Shown: positions 53,831-63,647, numbered from the stretch's first letter. The stretch is DNA of 64,000 nt from Deltaproteobacteria bacterium (GCA_021777755.1 JAJYDE010000003.1:62001-126000); one strand, 5' to 3'. The notes: generated by a model not told the origin, from the sequence alone. A program made the numbers and translations.

Positions 53831-54781
53831 CTAACGATTTTTACGATGAAGCGGCTCAAGATTGTTTCCCACCCTTCGGATATTTTCCGCCACCGTTCGC
53901 ACGATTCCCGACACTGAAATATCGGTTGCGCCTCCGACATGGGGGGTTGCAAGCACGTTGAAGGAAAATACGGGATCCCGCGGGTCGGGAGGCTCCTCCC
54001 AGAAAACATCCAAACCCGCGCCCGCGATCTTACCCGAAGCCAGAGCATCGAGCAAGCAGGCGCGATCGACCAGACCGCCTCTAGCCAGGTTTATCAAAAA
54101 GGCCCCTTGCTTCATTGCCGCAAAAGCCTGCCGGTTCATAAGGCATTTGGTCTCCGAAGTAACTGGAAGGCAAAGGATCACATAATCGGAGCGCCCGAGA
54201 AGCTCCGGCAGATCCTCGGGCCCGCCTGCCCATTCCAGCCCCAACTCCTCCACAGCCCTGCCGGGATCGCTGCGTTTTACGGCAATCAGTCGGGCCTCGA
54301 AGCCTTTCAGCCTTCGCACAAGGGCTCGACCTATGCCCCCCAGCCCGACAAGGCCGATGGTCTTGCCGCTAAGCGACATCCCCCTTGGTATCCCCATTCG
54401 GCGCTCGCGCAGGTTTTGCGCCATTGCCCGAAAATCCCTGGAAAGCCCGATCAACATATAAATTCCCAACTCGGCCACCGAATCGGCGTTGCCGGAGATA
54501 TCGGTTGGAACATTGGCCACCTTGATATTTAGAGCCTCGGCGGCACAGATATCCACCCCCTCAAGTCCCGAACCGCATTGCTGAACGAGCTTCAACCGGT
54601 CCGAGGTCTCGAGGATTTCCCGCGTGACCGGACTCATCGTGGGAATAAGGATGTCAAACCCCTTCAGACTATCCACCGAGAAGCTTCCGGAGGCCACAAA
54701 TTCGTGTTCCGGCAACTCGTTTCTGATCCGGTCGAACATACCACCCCAACTTTTTTCATGAGCGGCGAAAAGAACCCTCAT
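53831..54781 (-). CDS. D-isomer-specific 2-hydroxyacid dehydrogenase (SerA-like)
   Basis: A 316-residue NAD-dependent dehydrogenase. The nucleotide loop is GLGGIGRALVRRL near residue 145; the catalytic Arg is in INLARGGLVD, and the His in ATPHVGGAT. It lacks the ACT domain of phosphoglycerate dehydrogenase SerA, so it may act on another 2-hydroxyacid. ATG 54781 has GGGGGGC upstream; an earlier in-frame TTG has no such site. It precedes rpe in an apparent operon. Confidence 0.88.
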   Translation of the reverse strand: MRVLFAAHEKSWGGMFDRIRNELPEHEFVASGSFSVDSLKGFDILIPTMSPVTREILETSDRLKLVQQCGSGLEGVDICAAEALNIKVANVPTDISGNADSVAELGIYMLIGLSRDFRAMAQNLRERRMGIPRGMSLSGKTIGLVGLGGIGRALVRRLKGFEARLIAVKRSDPGRAVEELGLEWAGGPEDLPELLGRSDYVILCLPVTSETKCLMNRQAFAAMKQGAFLINLARGGLVDRACLLDALASGKIAGAGLDVFWEEPPDPRDPVFSFNVLATPHVGGATDISVSGIVRTVAENIRRVGNNLEPLHRKNR

Positions 54782-54820
54782 ACGATTGCCCCCCGACAAA
54801 ACGCGATCAAAATAAGTCGT

Positions 54821-55168
54821 CTACATTTCCCCCGGCTGTTTGTCGGCCGCTGTGCGCATGACCCGATAGTTTTGACCCCATCGGTGCATTTCATCCAGTA
54901 TGGGTTGCAGACTCCTGCCCGTTTCGGTAAGAGAATATTCCACCCGGGGCGGCACTTCCGCGTAAATTTTACGCTCCACCAAGTCGTCGCTTTCCATCTG
55001 CCTCAGTTGCTGGGTCAGCATCTTTTGACTTATACCTGAAATCCCGCGGCAGAGTTCACCGAATCGTTTCACTCCTTTGAACAACTCACGCAGGATCAGC
55101 ACTTTCCACTTGTTGCCCAGAAGCGCCAGGGTGATTTCCACCGGGCAACCGAACTTTTCCCCGGACAT
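54821..55168 (-). CDS. HxlR-family winged-helix transcription regulator
   Basis: A 115-residue HxlR regulator: CPVEITLALLGNKWKVLILREL (residues about 6-27; the conserved Cys is at position 6), a recognition region ISQKMLTQQLRQME, and a wing VPPRVEYSLTETG. HxlR proteins often sense electrophiles or oxidants through the N-terminal Cys. ATG 55168 is chosen because AAGGAG lies 6 nt before it; longer frames add unrelated residues. It is divergent from the dioxygenase-FMN reductase pair, its likely targets. Confidence 0.9.
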   Translation of the reverse strand: MSGEKFGCPVEITLALLGNKWKVLILRELFKGVKRFGELCRGISGISQKMLTQQLRQMESDDLVERKIYAEVPPRVEYSLTETGRSLQPILDEMHRWGQNYRVMRTAADKQPGEM

Positions 55169-55358
55169 AGTCATCTCCTTATAGACTGACCGCGCCTCCG
55201 CATTGCTTACCTTTTTGTCAGTACCAGACGAAAAAGTACCTTCTTGCACATCGAAAGCTTCAGTCATAAAATAGCGCCATGGGACAAAGTAATCAAGCGT
55301 CTCGCCCCCCGTGGGCGGGCAAGAATTGAGCGTAAAATTGGACCATGGAGGTGCGGGG
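55169..55358. promoter_or_regulatory. Divergent control region of hxlR-type gene and dioxygenase
   Basis: A 190-bp region without a gene. A direct repeat GTACC (55221-55225 and 55236-55240, 15 bp apart, each inside A-GTACC) lies about 55 bp from the HxlR start. It is a candidate HxlR operator, since it is spaced about one and a half turns. No clear promoter hexamers are seen. Confidence 0.35.
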
Positions 55359-56138
55359 ATGTCCGAGTTGATGCCGACTCTTTTTTTCGGGCATGGCAAT
55401 CCCATGCTGACGTTATCTCAAAACGCCTATACGAAAGGTTGGAGCGAGGCGGGCAGGTCGATACCGCGCCCCGCGGCCGTACTGGCCATTTCCGCCCATT
55501 GGTTCGGGGGCGGAATATCGGTGAGTTCCAGTGCGCGGCCCGCAACCATCCACGATTTCTACGGCTTTCCGGAAGAACTCTTCGAAATCCGATACCCGGC
55601 GCCGGGGGAGCCCTTACTGGCTTCTCGGGTGAGGGATTTGTTAGGGCCCCAAGAAGTCGGGTTGAACCGGGAGCGGGGGCTGGATCACGGGGTTTGGTGC
55701 ATCTTGCGCCATCTATTCCCCGAGGCCGACATCCCGGTTGTTCAGCTGAGCATGGACGCGGCCATGGCCGCGAAGGCACATTACCAAATCGGCGAAAAAC
55801 TTGCGCCGCTTCGCAGGGAGGGCGTCCTTATCCTTGGCAGCGGCAATATCGTTCACAATCTCGCCATGTATTCATGGGAGTCCCGCAGTCCGGTCGTATA
55901 CGACTGGGCGCTGCGATTCGAGAAACAGGCGCGGGAGCTTTTGACCAAGCGCCGGGACTCGCAATTGATCGATTTCGAAAGCCTTGGCCCGGATGCGCGG
56001 CTATCGATTCCCACCCCGGAGCATTACCTGCCGTTACTCTACGTGCTGGGTGCGAGCGAGGATGGCGAACGGCCGACTTTCCCGATCGAGGGAATCGACG
56101 GAGGTTCCATGTCGATGCTCGCTGTTCGGATGGGATGA
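55359..56138 (+). CDS. LigB/YgiD-type extradiol ring-cleavage dioxygenase family protein
   Basis: A 259-residue protein of the 4,5-DOPA extradiol dioxygenase (YgiD) group. Metal ligands are His12 (GHGNP), His47 (AHWFG) and His166 (NIVHN), with His110 (LDHGVW) as acid/base. The family opens catechol rings with a metal and O2. In an anaerobe it may remove oxygen or catechol by-products. ATG 55359 follows GGAGGTG. The FMN reductase gene starts 14 bp later, so both are likely co-regulated by the HxlR protein. Confidence 0.88.
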   Translation: MSELMPTLFFGHGNPMLTLSQNAYTKGWSEAGRSIPRPAAVLAISAHWFGGGISVSSSARPATIHDFYGFPEELFEIRYPAPGEPLLASRVRDLLGPQEVGLNRERGLDHGVWCILRHLFPEADIPVVQLSMDAAMAAKAHYQIGEKLAPLRREGVLILGSGNIVHNLAMYSWESRSPVVYDWALRFEKQARELLTKRRDSQLIDFESLGPDARLSIPTPEHYLPLLYVLGASEDGERPTFPIEGIDGGSMSMLAVRMG

Positions 56139-56152
56139 AAAAGGAGAACGCA

Positions 56153-56704
56153 ATGGAAGAATACCCGATTGGTGTTGTTGTCGGAAGCATTCGGCGGGAT
56201 TCGTTCAACCTCAGGTTGTTTGAAGCGCTGGCAAAACTGGCTCCCCAGGAATTTTTGTTCAAACGGCTGCGAATAGATGATCTGCCCCTCTACAACCAGG
56301 ACGACGACGCAAATCCGGCGGAGTCCGTGGTACGGTTGAAAAAAGATATTCTTTCGTCCCGGGGGCTTCTTTTCCTGACCCCGGAGTACAACCGCTCGAT
56401 GCCGGGGGTGCTAAAGAACGCGCTCGACCATGCATCCCGGCCCTACGGTCAAAATGCCTGGGCGAAAAAGCCCGCCGGGGTACTCGGGATTTCGATAGGA
56501 CCCAGCGGCACGGCCATGGCCCAACAGCATTTGCGTAACGTTTTGGCCTATCTCGACGTGCCCTTGCTGGCCCAGCCCGAGGTCTTTTTGCAGGCCAAAG
56601 AGGGGCTTTTCGACCAATCGGGAAATATCGGGGCGGCAAGCAAGGACTTTCTTCAAGGATGGATGGACCGCTACGTTGCCTGGGTCAAAAAGCACGCGGC
56701 GTGA
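56153..56704 (+). CDS. NADPH-dependent FMN reductase-family protein
   Basis: A 183-residue flavodoxin-fold reductase: VVGSIRRDSFN (phosphate loop of FMN, residues 8-18), FLTPEYNRSMPGVLKNALD and SIGPSGTAMAQQHLR. Related proteins reduce quinones, azo compounds or chromate. AAGGAG lies 7 nt before ATG 56153, 14 bp after the dioxygenase stop. Together with the HxlR regulator this looks like a quinone/electrophile response unit. Confidence 0.9.
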   Translation: MEEYPIGVVVGSIRRDSFNLRLFEALAKLAPQEFLFKRLRIDDLPLYNQDDDANPAESVVRLKKDILSSRGLLFLTPEYNRSMPGVLKNALDHASRPYGQNAWAKKPAGVLGISIGPSGTAMAQQHLRNVLAYLDVPLLAQPEVFLQAKEGLFDQSGNIGAASKDFLQGWMDRYVAWVKKHAA

Positions 56705-56880
56705 AAAGGTGGTGGCGCTCCCCCGAGTCGGCGGGCCTGAGGGGTCCGGGTTTCGGGGGGCGCCTTGATTTTGATTTGTCGGGCTACGGTCTTGCTTATT
56801 CAAGCGACGGATTGTATGCTGGGCGACACCATGGAAAAAACGATCCGTTAAGTTTGAAGAATTCACGGAGATCCGGCCCC

Positions 56881-58065
56881 ATGCCGTTTGGACCAAACCG
56901 CGACAAAGAACCGACGACCCGCCAGGGGGACCAGCATGAGAGAGATTCGCAAATCAAGGCTGTTCCCTCCGTCTCCGTAGTAATTCCGACCTACCGGGAA
57001 GCAGAAAACCTGCCGTCTCTCATAGCCCGTCTAAAGGAGCTTCGCACGGTTGGGGGCATGGATCTCGAACTGCTCATCATGGATGATGACAGCAGGGACG
57101 GAACGCGGGAGTTCATCGAGGGACTTGGCGAAGAGTGGGTGCGGCTGTTCATTCGAACGAGCGAAAGGGGGCTTGGCCCCGCGGTATGCGATGGACTCAA
57201 ATCCGCGCACGGAGATGTGATCGTTGTCATGGACGCGGATCTCAGCCACCCGCCCGAATGCATTCCGGCACTTGTTGAAGCCCTCGGGGCGGGCCATGAT
57301 TTCGCCCTGGGCTCGCGCTATGTCGAGGGTGGATCGACCGCCAAGGACTGGGGATTTTTTCGCCGGCTCAACAGCAGGGTCGCCACCTTGCTGGCAAAAC
57401 CCTTCACCGATGCAAAAGACCCGATGAGCGGCTTTTTCGCCCTGCGGCGCAGCGCCTGCGAACAGGCCGCACATTGTTTGAACCCGATAGGCTACAAAAT
57501 CGGCCTCGAACTGATTGTCAAGTGCGAGTGCGAGCGGGTTAAGGAAATTCCGTTCCATTTTTGCGACCGCAAAGCCGGAGAAAGCAAACTCACGCTTGCC
57601 GAACAAGCCAGATATGTACGGCATATCAGGCGGTTATTCATATACAAGTACGGAGCCTGGGCCAATCTGGCGCAGTTTTTGGCGGTGGGAGCACTTGGCG
57701 TAATAGTGAACCTGGCCACGCTCACTTTGCTGATGGATTTTGGCCTGGGAATCAAATTTTCCATCGCGGCGGCCATTGCCGTATCCATGGCGTTCAATTT
57801 CGTCTTGAACCGCCGCTTCACATTCTCCCATGCCCGAAACGGCTCAGTTACCAAGCAATTCTTCGGCTATATCGGGGCGTGCTCGCTCGGAGCGCTTCTC
57901 AACTATTTCGTGGCCTGCGGACTATCCCGCCAATTTCCCTCTCTTTGCCCGCAACTGGCCGCCGCGGGCGGTATTATCGCCGGGGTGGGCGCAAATTTTC
58001 TTTTCAATCAGTTCGCCGTCTTCAAAACGGAAAAAGCAACCGAGGAGGAGCGGGCAGTGGTATGA
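56881..58065 (+). CDS. Polyprenol/dolichol-phosphate sugar synthase: GT2 domain fused to GtrA membrane domain
   Basis: A 394-residue protein. Residues about 35-255 form a GT2 glycosyltransferase: VVIPTYREAENL, DDDSRDGT, catalytic DADLSHPPE and GSRYVEGGS, as in DPM1. Residues about 265-385 carry four TM helices of a GtrA domain with FVLNRRFTF. It probably loads a sugar on polyprenyl phosphate and helps flip it for cell-envelope glycan modification. ATG 56881 has GGAG 10 nt upstream; the long frame before it is not coding-like. It abuts the convergent PNP gene. Confidence 0.88.
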   Translation: MPFGPNRDKEPTTRQGDQHERDSQIKAVPSVSVVIPTYREAENLPSLIARLKELRTVGGMDLELLIMDDDSRDGTREFIEGLGEEWVRLFIRTSERGLGPAVCDGLKSAHGDVIVVMDADLSHPPECIPALVEALGAGHDFALGSRYVEGGSTAKDWGFFRRLNSRVATLLAKPFTDAKDPMSGFFALRRSACEQAAHCLNPIGYKIGLELIVKCECERVKEIPFHFCDRKAGESKLTLAEQARYVRHIRRLFIYKYGAWANLAQFLAVGALGVIVNLATLTLLMDFGLGIKFSIAAAIAVSMAFNFVLNRRFTFSHARNGSVTKQFFGYIGACSLGALLNYFVACGLSRQFPSLCPQLAAAGGIIAGVGANFLFNQFAVFKTEKATEEERAVV

Positions 58066-58896
58066 TCAAGGCTCGCCACACTTTTCGAGCACTTTTTCGA
58101 AAAGGTTGCCCAGAGTGCGCCCGGAGGCCGCGGCCGTGCGTATGACCTCTTCAATGGGCGCGGGCCTGTAGCAGTCGGGCAGATTCACATTGGTTATAGC
58201 CGAGACCGCCAGCACATCCATACCGGCGTGGACCGCGGTTATCACTTCCATGATGGTCGACATTCCCACCGCGTCGGCCCCGCACATCTTGAGAAAACGG
58301 GTCTCGGCGGCGGTTTCCATACTTGGGCCAAGAACCCCGACATAGACGCCCCGGCGCAGTTTGATGCGCTCCTTGAGGGCTGTTTTTTCCGCAAGATCCA
58401 CGAGACCCCGGTTGTAGGGCTCGGTCATGTCCGGAAATCGCACTCCCCATTGGTCCTCATTGGCCCCGACCAGGGGATTTTGGCCGGTAAGGTTGATATG
58501 GTCGGTTATGACCATCAGGTCTCCGGCGTCGAAATTGGGATTCAGCGCCCCGGCGGCATTGGAGATCATAAGGATTCGGGTCCCCAGCGCCCGCAACACC
58601 CTGATCGGAAAAGAAATCGTTTGCGGCGAAAAACCTTCGTAGAGGTGGAATCGCCCGTCGAGGGCAATCACGGACTTTCCGGCCCACCGACCCAGAATCA
58701 TTCGCCCCTGATGCCCGGGGGCGGTACAGACCGGATGATGGGGTATGTCGCGGTAGGCGACGGCCACCGGGCTTTCAATGGCCTCCACAACTCCGCCAAG
58801 GCCCGTTCCCAGAACCAGCCCGACAGGACGGCCGCCTTTAAGATGAGGTCTTAGAGCTTCGGCCGCCTCTTCCACTTTTCTTTTAATTTCCGTCAT
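58066..58896 (-). CDS. Purine nucleoside phosphorylase (PNP-I, trimeric type)
   Basis: A 276-residue enzyme splitting purine nucleosides with phosphate. LVLGTGLGG (phosphate loop, 27-35), GRFHLYEG with the phosphate-binding His, SNAAGALNP and GMSTIMEVITA all fit the trimeric PNP family. ATG 58896 has GGGAGG upstream. Its stop touches the end of the convergent glycosyltransferase gene. MTAP is a close relative, so substrate range is open. Confidence 0.93.
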   Translation of the reverse strand: MTEIKRKVEEAAEALRPHLKGGRPVGLVLGTGLGGVVEAIESPVAVAYRDIPHHPVCTAPGHQGRMILGRWAGKSVIALDGRFHLYEGFSPQTISFPIRVLRALGTRILMISNAAGALNPNFDAGDLMVITDHINLTGQNPLVGANEDQWGVRFPDMTEPYNRGLVDLAEKTALKERIKLRRGVYVGVLGPSMETAAETRFLKMCGADAVGMSTIMEVITAVHAGMDVLAVSAITNVNLPDCYRPAPIEEVIRTAAASGRTLGNLFEKVLEKCGEP

Positions 58897-59025
58897 GAAA
58901 ACCTCCCCTTTTCGATAGACGACAATTGACACGGACAGAACCTTTTGTAAAGATCTCCGCAAGAGAGATCGAGCGGACAATTTGATTATAGATTTGAACC
59001 CTGGACAAGTTATATTTATTTCGTC
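58897..59025. promoter_or_regulatory. Divergent promoter region of the PNP and hrpA genes
   Basis: The minus strand has a perfect TATAAT (from ATTATA at about 58984-58989) about 90 bp before the PNP start, with only a poor -35 (TAACTT). A small inverted repeat GATCTC-N7-GAGATC is at 58952-58970. On the plus strand an A/T-rich TATATTTATT precedes hrpA. Confidence 0.4.
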
Positions 59026-62000
59026 ATGACTTTTTCGACTTCCAAAACATGGCCCGAACCCGCGGAAATCATAATCCCCCCCTACCCTTTCGACCTTCCG
59101 ATACTTGAGCGAAGGGCGGAGATCGTCGCGGCGATTCGCAAACACCAGGTACTGGTGATTACCGGCGAAACCGGGTCGGGCAAAAGCACCCAGATCCCGA
59201 AGTTTTGCATGGAAGCCGGGCAAGGCACATCCGGCATGATCGGCTGCACGCAGCCGCGCCGCATAGCCGCCATCACCCTGGCCGCGCGGGTGTGCGAAGA
59301 GTTCGGCCCGCGGGGGCCGGCCCTTGTGGGGTACAAAATCCGGTTTGCCGACCACACCGCCCGCACGACCACAATCAAGTTCATGACCGATGGCGTTTTA
59401 CTTGCCGAAGCGCAAAGGGACAGGAATTTCCGTGCCTACGACACCATCATAGTCGATGAGGCGCACGAACGGACCCTGAACATCGACTTTCTTATCGGGA
59501 TTTTGAGACAGACTCTTTCCAGAAGGGCCGATCTCAAGGTCGTCATCACCTCGGCCACAATCGATCCCGAAAAATTTTCCAGCGCCTTCGGCGGCGCGCC
59601 CATTATCGAAGTGTCGGGCAGGATGTTTCCGGTCGAAGTCTTGCACATACCGCCGGACAAAGAGATGCCCCAAGAGGGGACGGAGGCGGGCTACATCGAT
59701 CAAGCGTTGCAGGCCGTGGATCTCTTGCGGCCCGATTCGCAGGGCCGGGGCGACATTCTCATTTTCATGCCGACCGAAAGCGACATACTGGAGACGGTCC
59801 AAAGAATCGAGGGAAAATCCTTCCCGAACACGATTGTGATGCCTCTTTTCGGCAGAATGGCCGCTTCCGATCAACAGAGGGTTTTCGCCGCAACCACTCG
59901 GCGCAAGATCATCGTGGCCACCAATATCGCCGAGACCTCGGTAACAATTCCTGGCATCCGCTACGTTATCGACACGGGATTGGCCAGGACCTCACGGTAC
60001 AACCCGCGCTCGAAGACCCGCAGTCTTCCCGTGGCGCCGATTTCGAGGGCGAGCGCGGACCAGAGGAAAGGCCGGTGCGGGCGGGTGGAGGCCGGTGTTT
60101 GCATAAGGCTCTATTCGGAGGAGGATTATTCGGACCGCCCCCTTTATACTCCGCCTGAAATTCTTCGCTCAAACCTTGCCGAGGTGATTCTGCGGATGCT
60201 CCACCTCAGGCTTGGCAAGGTGCAGGACTTTTCTTTTCTCGACCCGCCCTCTTCGGCGGCCGTAAAGGACGGGTTCGCCGTTTTGCGCGAACTGGGCGCT
60301 GTCGATGACCACCAAAGGCTTACACGGGCCGGCAAGATGATGGCCCGCATGCCTCTGGACCCCCGCATCGCAAGGATGCTCATAGAGGCGCGAGAGGAAA
60401 AAGCTCTAAGAGAGATCATGATCATCGGCTCTGCGCTAAGCATCCAGGACCCGCGCGAGCGCCCGCTTGATCAGGAAGCCGCGGCCAGGCAGGCCCAGGC
60501 GGTTTTTAAAGACACGCGCTCGGATTTCGTATCCATTCTGAAAATCTGGCAGGCTTGCTGGGAGCAACCCGAGTCCGGGACTGCAAGGCATCTGAAAAAA
60601 TTTTGCCGCGATCATTTCATGTCCTTTAGACGGTTGCGCGAGTGGCGGGATATATTTTTGGAAATCCGCTCGATTCTTGCCGAAATCGGGGGCTTTGAGG
60701 AAAACGCTCACCCGGCGGGCTACGACGGAGTGCACAGGGCGATTTTGGCCGGCTATCTCAGCCAGGTTGCCGTGCGCAAGGAAAAAAATCTCTACACGGC
60801 CGCACGGGGCAGCCAGGCCATGCTCTTTCCGGGATCGACCGTTTTTGGCAGGGGCGGAACCTGGATCGTGACCTCCGAACTGGTGCAAACCACCCGGCTT
60901 TTTGCGCGCACGGCTGCAAACATCGACCCGGAGTGGATCGAAAAGGTCGGCCGTCATGTCTTGAAGTACAGTTGGTCCGAACCTCACTGGGAGAAAAATC
61001 GCGGCCAGGTGACGGCCTTCGAAAAAGCCACCGCTTACGGACTGACGGTTTTCGAGAGGCGCAAGGTAAACTTCGAGCGGATCGACCCCGAGCAGGCGCG
61101 CGAGATTTTCATCCGTTCGGCCCTGGTCCAAGGGGACCTTCCCCCGCGGTACGGTTTTCTCGACCACAACAGCGCACTTCTTTCCCAGATCGAGGAGCTT
61201 GAAAACAAGACCCGCCGAAGGGGCCTTCTTGCCGACGAGCAGGCGCTTTATGATTTCTACGATGCGAGGCTGCCGCAACTTTGCGATATCAGATCATTTG
61301 ACAAACTTTTAAAAGACAAGGGCGGAGACGATTTCCTCAAGATGAAAAAAGAGGAGCTTCTTCAAAACCAGCCCGCCACGGAGGCGGCCGAACAATTTCC
61401 CGACGCTCTTGGCACCACCGGAGCCGAGCTTCCACTGCGCTACGCCTTCAGCCCCGGGGAGATAGACGACGGAGTGACTCTTCGAGTGCCGGTGCACACC
61501 CTGCCCTCCCTTCGCCCGCAGGCCTTTGAATGGCTCGTCCCCGGCATGGTGGCCGAAAAGGTTTCGATTCTTCTAAAAAGTCTTCCCAAAGAGGTTCGAA
61601 AACGGCTTGCGCCGATCGGCGAAACGGTACGCGAGATATCGGCCGCGCTTTCCTTCGGGGACGGAGACTTCCACACCCGGCTTTGCGAAGCGGTTTTCAA
61701 CCGCACCGGAATCCGGCTCGCCCCCGCACAGTGGGGCCAGGCTCAACTGCCCGAGCATCTCAGGATGCGTTTCGAGGTTTTGGACCCATCGGGGAACGTG
61801 TTGGCCTCGGGTCGCGATATCGAGGATTTGCGCACCTCGGCCATCGAAAAGCACGAAGACCGATTGTGGAAGGAGGCGCAAAAGAAACTGGAACATGATG
61901 AAGTGGCCGGTTTGGATTTCGGGGAGCTGCCGCGGCGCGTTGAGATCGGGACCGACGCCATGGGCATTCCAAGATTTGCCTGGCCCGGTTTGGCCGACGA

Positions 62001-62784
62001 GAACGGCTTGGCGGCCCTTCGTCTTTTTGCCGATCCGCAAAGCGCGGCCGAGTCGTCGCAGGCCGGTCTTTTGCTTCTTTATAAAAAAGCCTTTGCGGCG
62101 GAACTGGCTCAGTTCAAAAAATCCTGGGCATTCCCGGACACCTTTGCCGCGCGCGTTTTCTTCATGGGTGGTATAAAAAACGGCTCCCTTGCGCTCTATG
62201 ATTATATTCTACAAAAGATTTTCGGCTTGGACCTCAAAGTCCACCCGGACCGCAAGATTTTCCTGGAAAATCTTGAAAAACTGAGAGGCCGGCTTGGAAT
62301 TCGCGGTCAGGAACTGCGGGAGCCTGTCCTCAAGGCCGTCGAGCAAAGACACGCGACCATGGGGGTAATTGAGCGGTTCAGGCGCATGGCCGCGCACAAC
62401 CGCGCCGTTAGCGACCGTCTGGCGGCTGTGCGACGGGAGCTTGAAGCGCTGATTCCGCCCGATTTTTTGAATACTTTTTCCGAACAGCGTGTCGGGGGTC
62501 TTGTGCGCTATGCGAAGGGGCTGGCCATTCGAGCGGAAAGGGCCTACGTCTATCCTGAAAAGGACAGCGCCAAGGAGGCACAGGTGATGGTTTATGCCGG
62601 TCGGCTGGAGGATATCGGCAGTCGGCTACTCCAGCGGCCAACCCCGGAAGGACTGGGATTTTTGCAGGAGGCTTCGCAAATGATCGAGGAGTTTAAAATC
62701 AGCCTGTTCGCTCCTGAAATTAAGACCCTGTTTCCGGTCTCGGAAAAACGAATTGAAAAAAAGCTGAGCGGATTTGCCAAATGA
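59026..62784 (+). CDS. hrpA: ATP-dependent DEAH-box RNA helicase HrpA
   Basis: A 1252-residue helicase. Walker A GETGSGKST (47-55), motif Ia TQPRRIAA, DEAH (144-147), SAT in VITSATIDPEKF, and QRKGRCGR-type motif VI (ADQRKGRCGRVEAG) are present. HA2 and OB regions follow, then the long C-terminal DUF3418 region typical of HrpA (AHGLT-like ATAYGLTVFERRKVNFE near 670). HrpA rescues stalled ribosomes and remodels RNA. No clear ribosome-binding site precedes the ATG. The NUDIX gene overlaps its stop (ATGA), so the two are coupled. Confidence 0.95.
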   Translation: MTFSTSKTWPEPAEIIIPPYPFDLPILERRAEIVAAIRKHQVLVITGETGSGKSTQIPKFCMEAGQGTSGMIGCTQPRRIAAITLAARVCEEFGPRGPALVGYKIRFADHTARTTTIKFMTDGVLLAEAQRDRNFRAYDTIIVDEAHERTLNIDFLIGILRQTLSRRADLKVVITSATIDPEKFSSAFGGAPIIEVSGRMFPVEVLHIPPDKEMPQEGTEAGYIDQALQAVDLLRPDSQGRGDILIFMPTESDILETVQRIEGKSFPNTIVMPLFGRMAASDQQRVFAATTRRKIIVATNIAETSVTIPGIRYVIDTGLARTSRYNPRSKTRSLPVAPISRASADQRKGRCGRVEAGVCIRLYSEEDYSDRPLYTPPEILRSNLAEVILRMLHLRLGKVQDFSFLDPPSSAAVKDGFAVLRELGAVDDHQRLTRAGKMMARMPLDPRIARMLIEAREEKALREIMIIGSALSIQDPRERPLDQEAAARQAQAVFKDTRSDFVSILKIWQACWEQPESGTARHLKKFCRDHFMSFRRLREWRDIFLEIRSILAEIGGFEENAHPAGYDGVHRAILAGYLSQVAVRKEKNLYTAARGSQAMLFPGSTVFGRGGTWIVTSELVQTTRLFARTAANIDPEWIEKVGRHVLKYSWSEPHWEKNRGQVTAFEKATAYGLTVFERRKVNFERIDPEQAREIFIRSALVQGDLPPRYGFLDHNSALLSQIEELENKTRRRGLLADEQALYDFYDARLPQLCDIRSFDKLLKDKGGDDFLKMKKEELLQNQPATEAAEQFPDALGTTGAELPLRYAFSPGEIDDGVTLRVPVHTLPSLRPQAFEWLVPGMVAEKVSILLKSLPKEVRKRLAPIGETVREISAALSFGDGDFHTRLCEAVFNRTGIRLAPAQWGQAQLPEHLRMRFEVLDPSGNVLASGRDIEDLRTSAIEKHEDRLWKEAQKKLEHDEVAGLDFGELPRRVEIGTDAMGIPRFAWPGLADENGLAALRLFADPQSAAESSQAGLLLLYKKAFAAELAQFKKSWAFPDTFAARVFFMGGIKNGSLALYDYILQKIFGLDLKVHPDRKIFLENLEKLRGRLGIRGQELREPVLKAVEQRHATMGVIERFRRMAAHNRAVSDRLAAVRRELEALIPPDFLNTFSEQRVGGLVRYAKGLAIRAERAYVYPEKDSAKEAQVMVYAGRLEDIGSRLLQRPTPEGLGFLQEASQMIEEFKISLFAPEIKTLFPVSEKRIEKKLSGFAK

Positions 62785-63647
62785 GGGGCGCACCGAAAGA
62801 ACTGGAACTTTTCTTTGACTCCATCGCCCTTCGAAAGCGCGTGCTCGAGGTCCTTTCCAAAGAGCCCTGCTACGGTTTTCCATCGCCCGACCCGAATTGC
62901 GGCCATGGCGAGCGCACCGCGAGCGTTCTGCTTCTGCTCGGCCACTTTTCACCCGCAAAGGATGCTCTTCCCGAGGCGGGCATAATCCTTAACAAGCGCT
63001 CCGAAAAGGTGAGGCAGCCAGGGGATCTGTGCTGCCCCGGAGGCGGGGTTGAAAAATTGGACTACCTTTTTGCCCGTCTTCTGGCCCTTCGCGGCTCCAC
63101 TCTATCCAAATGGCCCGCCTGGGGGCGACTCAAGGCCGCACACCCCGAACGCGCGGCCTTTCTTTCCGTCATGTATGCCACCGGGCTTCGGGAAAGCTGG
63201 GAAGAGATGGGCGCAAACCCCTTCGGGTTGACTTTTCTCGGCCCCCTTCCCAGACAGTGCCTCACCATGTACCGGCAGACCATCCATCCGATGGTCGCCT
63301 GGATGTCGGCCCAAAAGCGCTTTCGCCTGAGCTCCGAAGTCGAAAGAATCGTTGGATTCCCCCTTCGGGCACTTTTAGACCCTGGCAATTACGCCTGCTA
63401 CAGGCTGACTGCTCCCCCGCACCTCAATTGGGGCTTCAAGGGCGAAAGCGAGGACTTTCCCTGCTTTGTCCATTCGGTTGATGGACGCAGGGAACTCTTG
63501 TGGGGTGCCACCTTCAAGATCGTAACCAGGTTTTTGGAGTTGATTTTCGGCTTCAAGGCACCCGCTTTGACCGGACTGCCCCTGATTTCGGGCAGGCTGG
63601 ATGAAAACTATGTCAACGGGGGAAATCGTAACTGCGCAGGGCCATAG
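62781..63647 (+). CDS. NUDIX hydrolase with a long insertion in the NUDIX box
   Basis: A 288-residue protein of the CoA-pyrophosphatase-like NUDIX branch. The first half of the box is CCPGGGVEK (85-92) and the catalytic part RESWEEMG (137-144). The two are separated by about 45 residues, some 30 more than in the standard box. It would hydrolyse a nucleoside diphosphate linked to X; the substrate is unknown. It starts four bases inside the hrpA stop. A diverged copy of its last 80 bases appears at the window edge. Confidence 0.85.
   Translation: MRGAPKELELFFDSIALRKRVLEVLSKEPCYGFPSPDPNCGHGERTASVLLLLGHFSPAKDALPEAGIILNKRSEKVRQPGDLCCPGGGVEKLDYLFARLLALRGSTLSKWPAWGRLKAAHPERAAFLSVMYATGLRESWEEMGANPFGLTFLGPLPRQCLTMYRQTIHPMVAWMSAQKRFRLSSEVERIVGFPLRALLDPGNYACYRLTAPPHLNWGFKGESEDFPCFVHSVDGRRELLWGATFKIVTRFLELIFGFKAPALTGLPLISGRLDENYVNGGNRNCAGP

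Noticed and set aside
55244-56152. N-terminal extension of the FMN reductase frame across the dioxygenase gene
   Set aside because: The upstream part is out of frame with a clear dioxygenase; the true start at 56153 has a strong ribosome-binding site.
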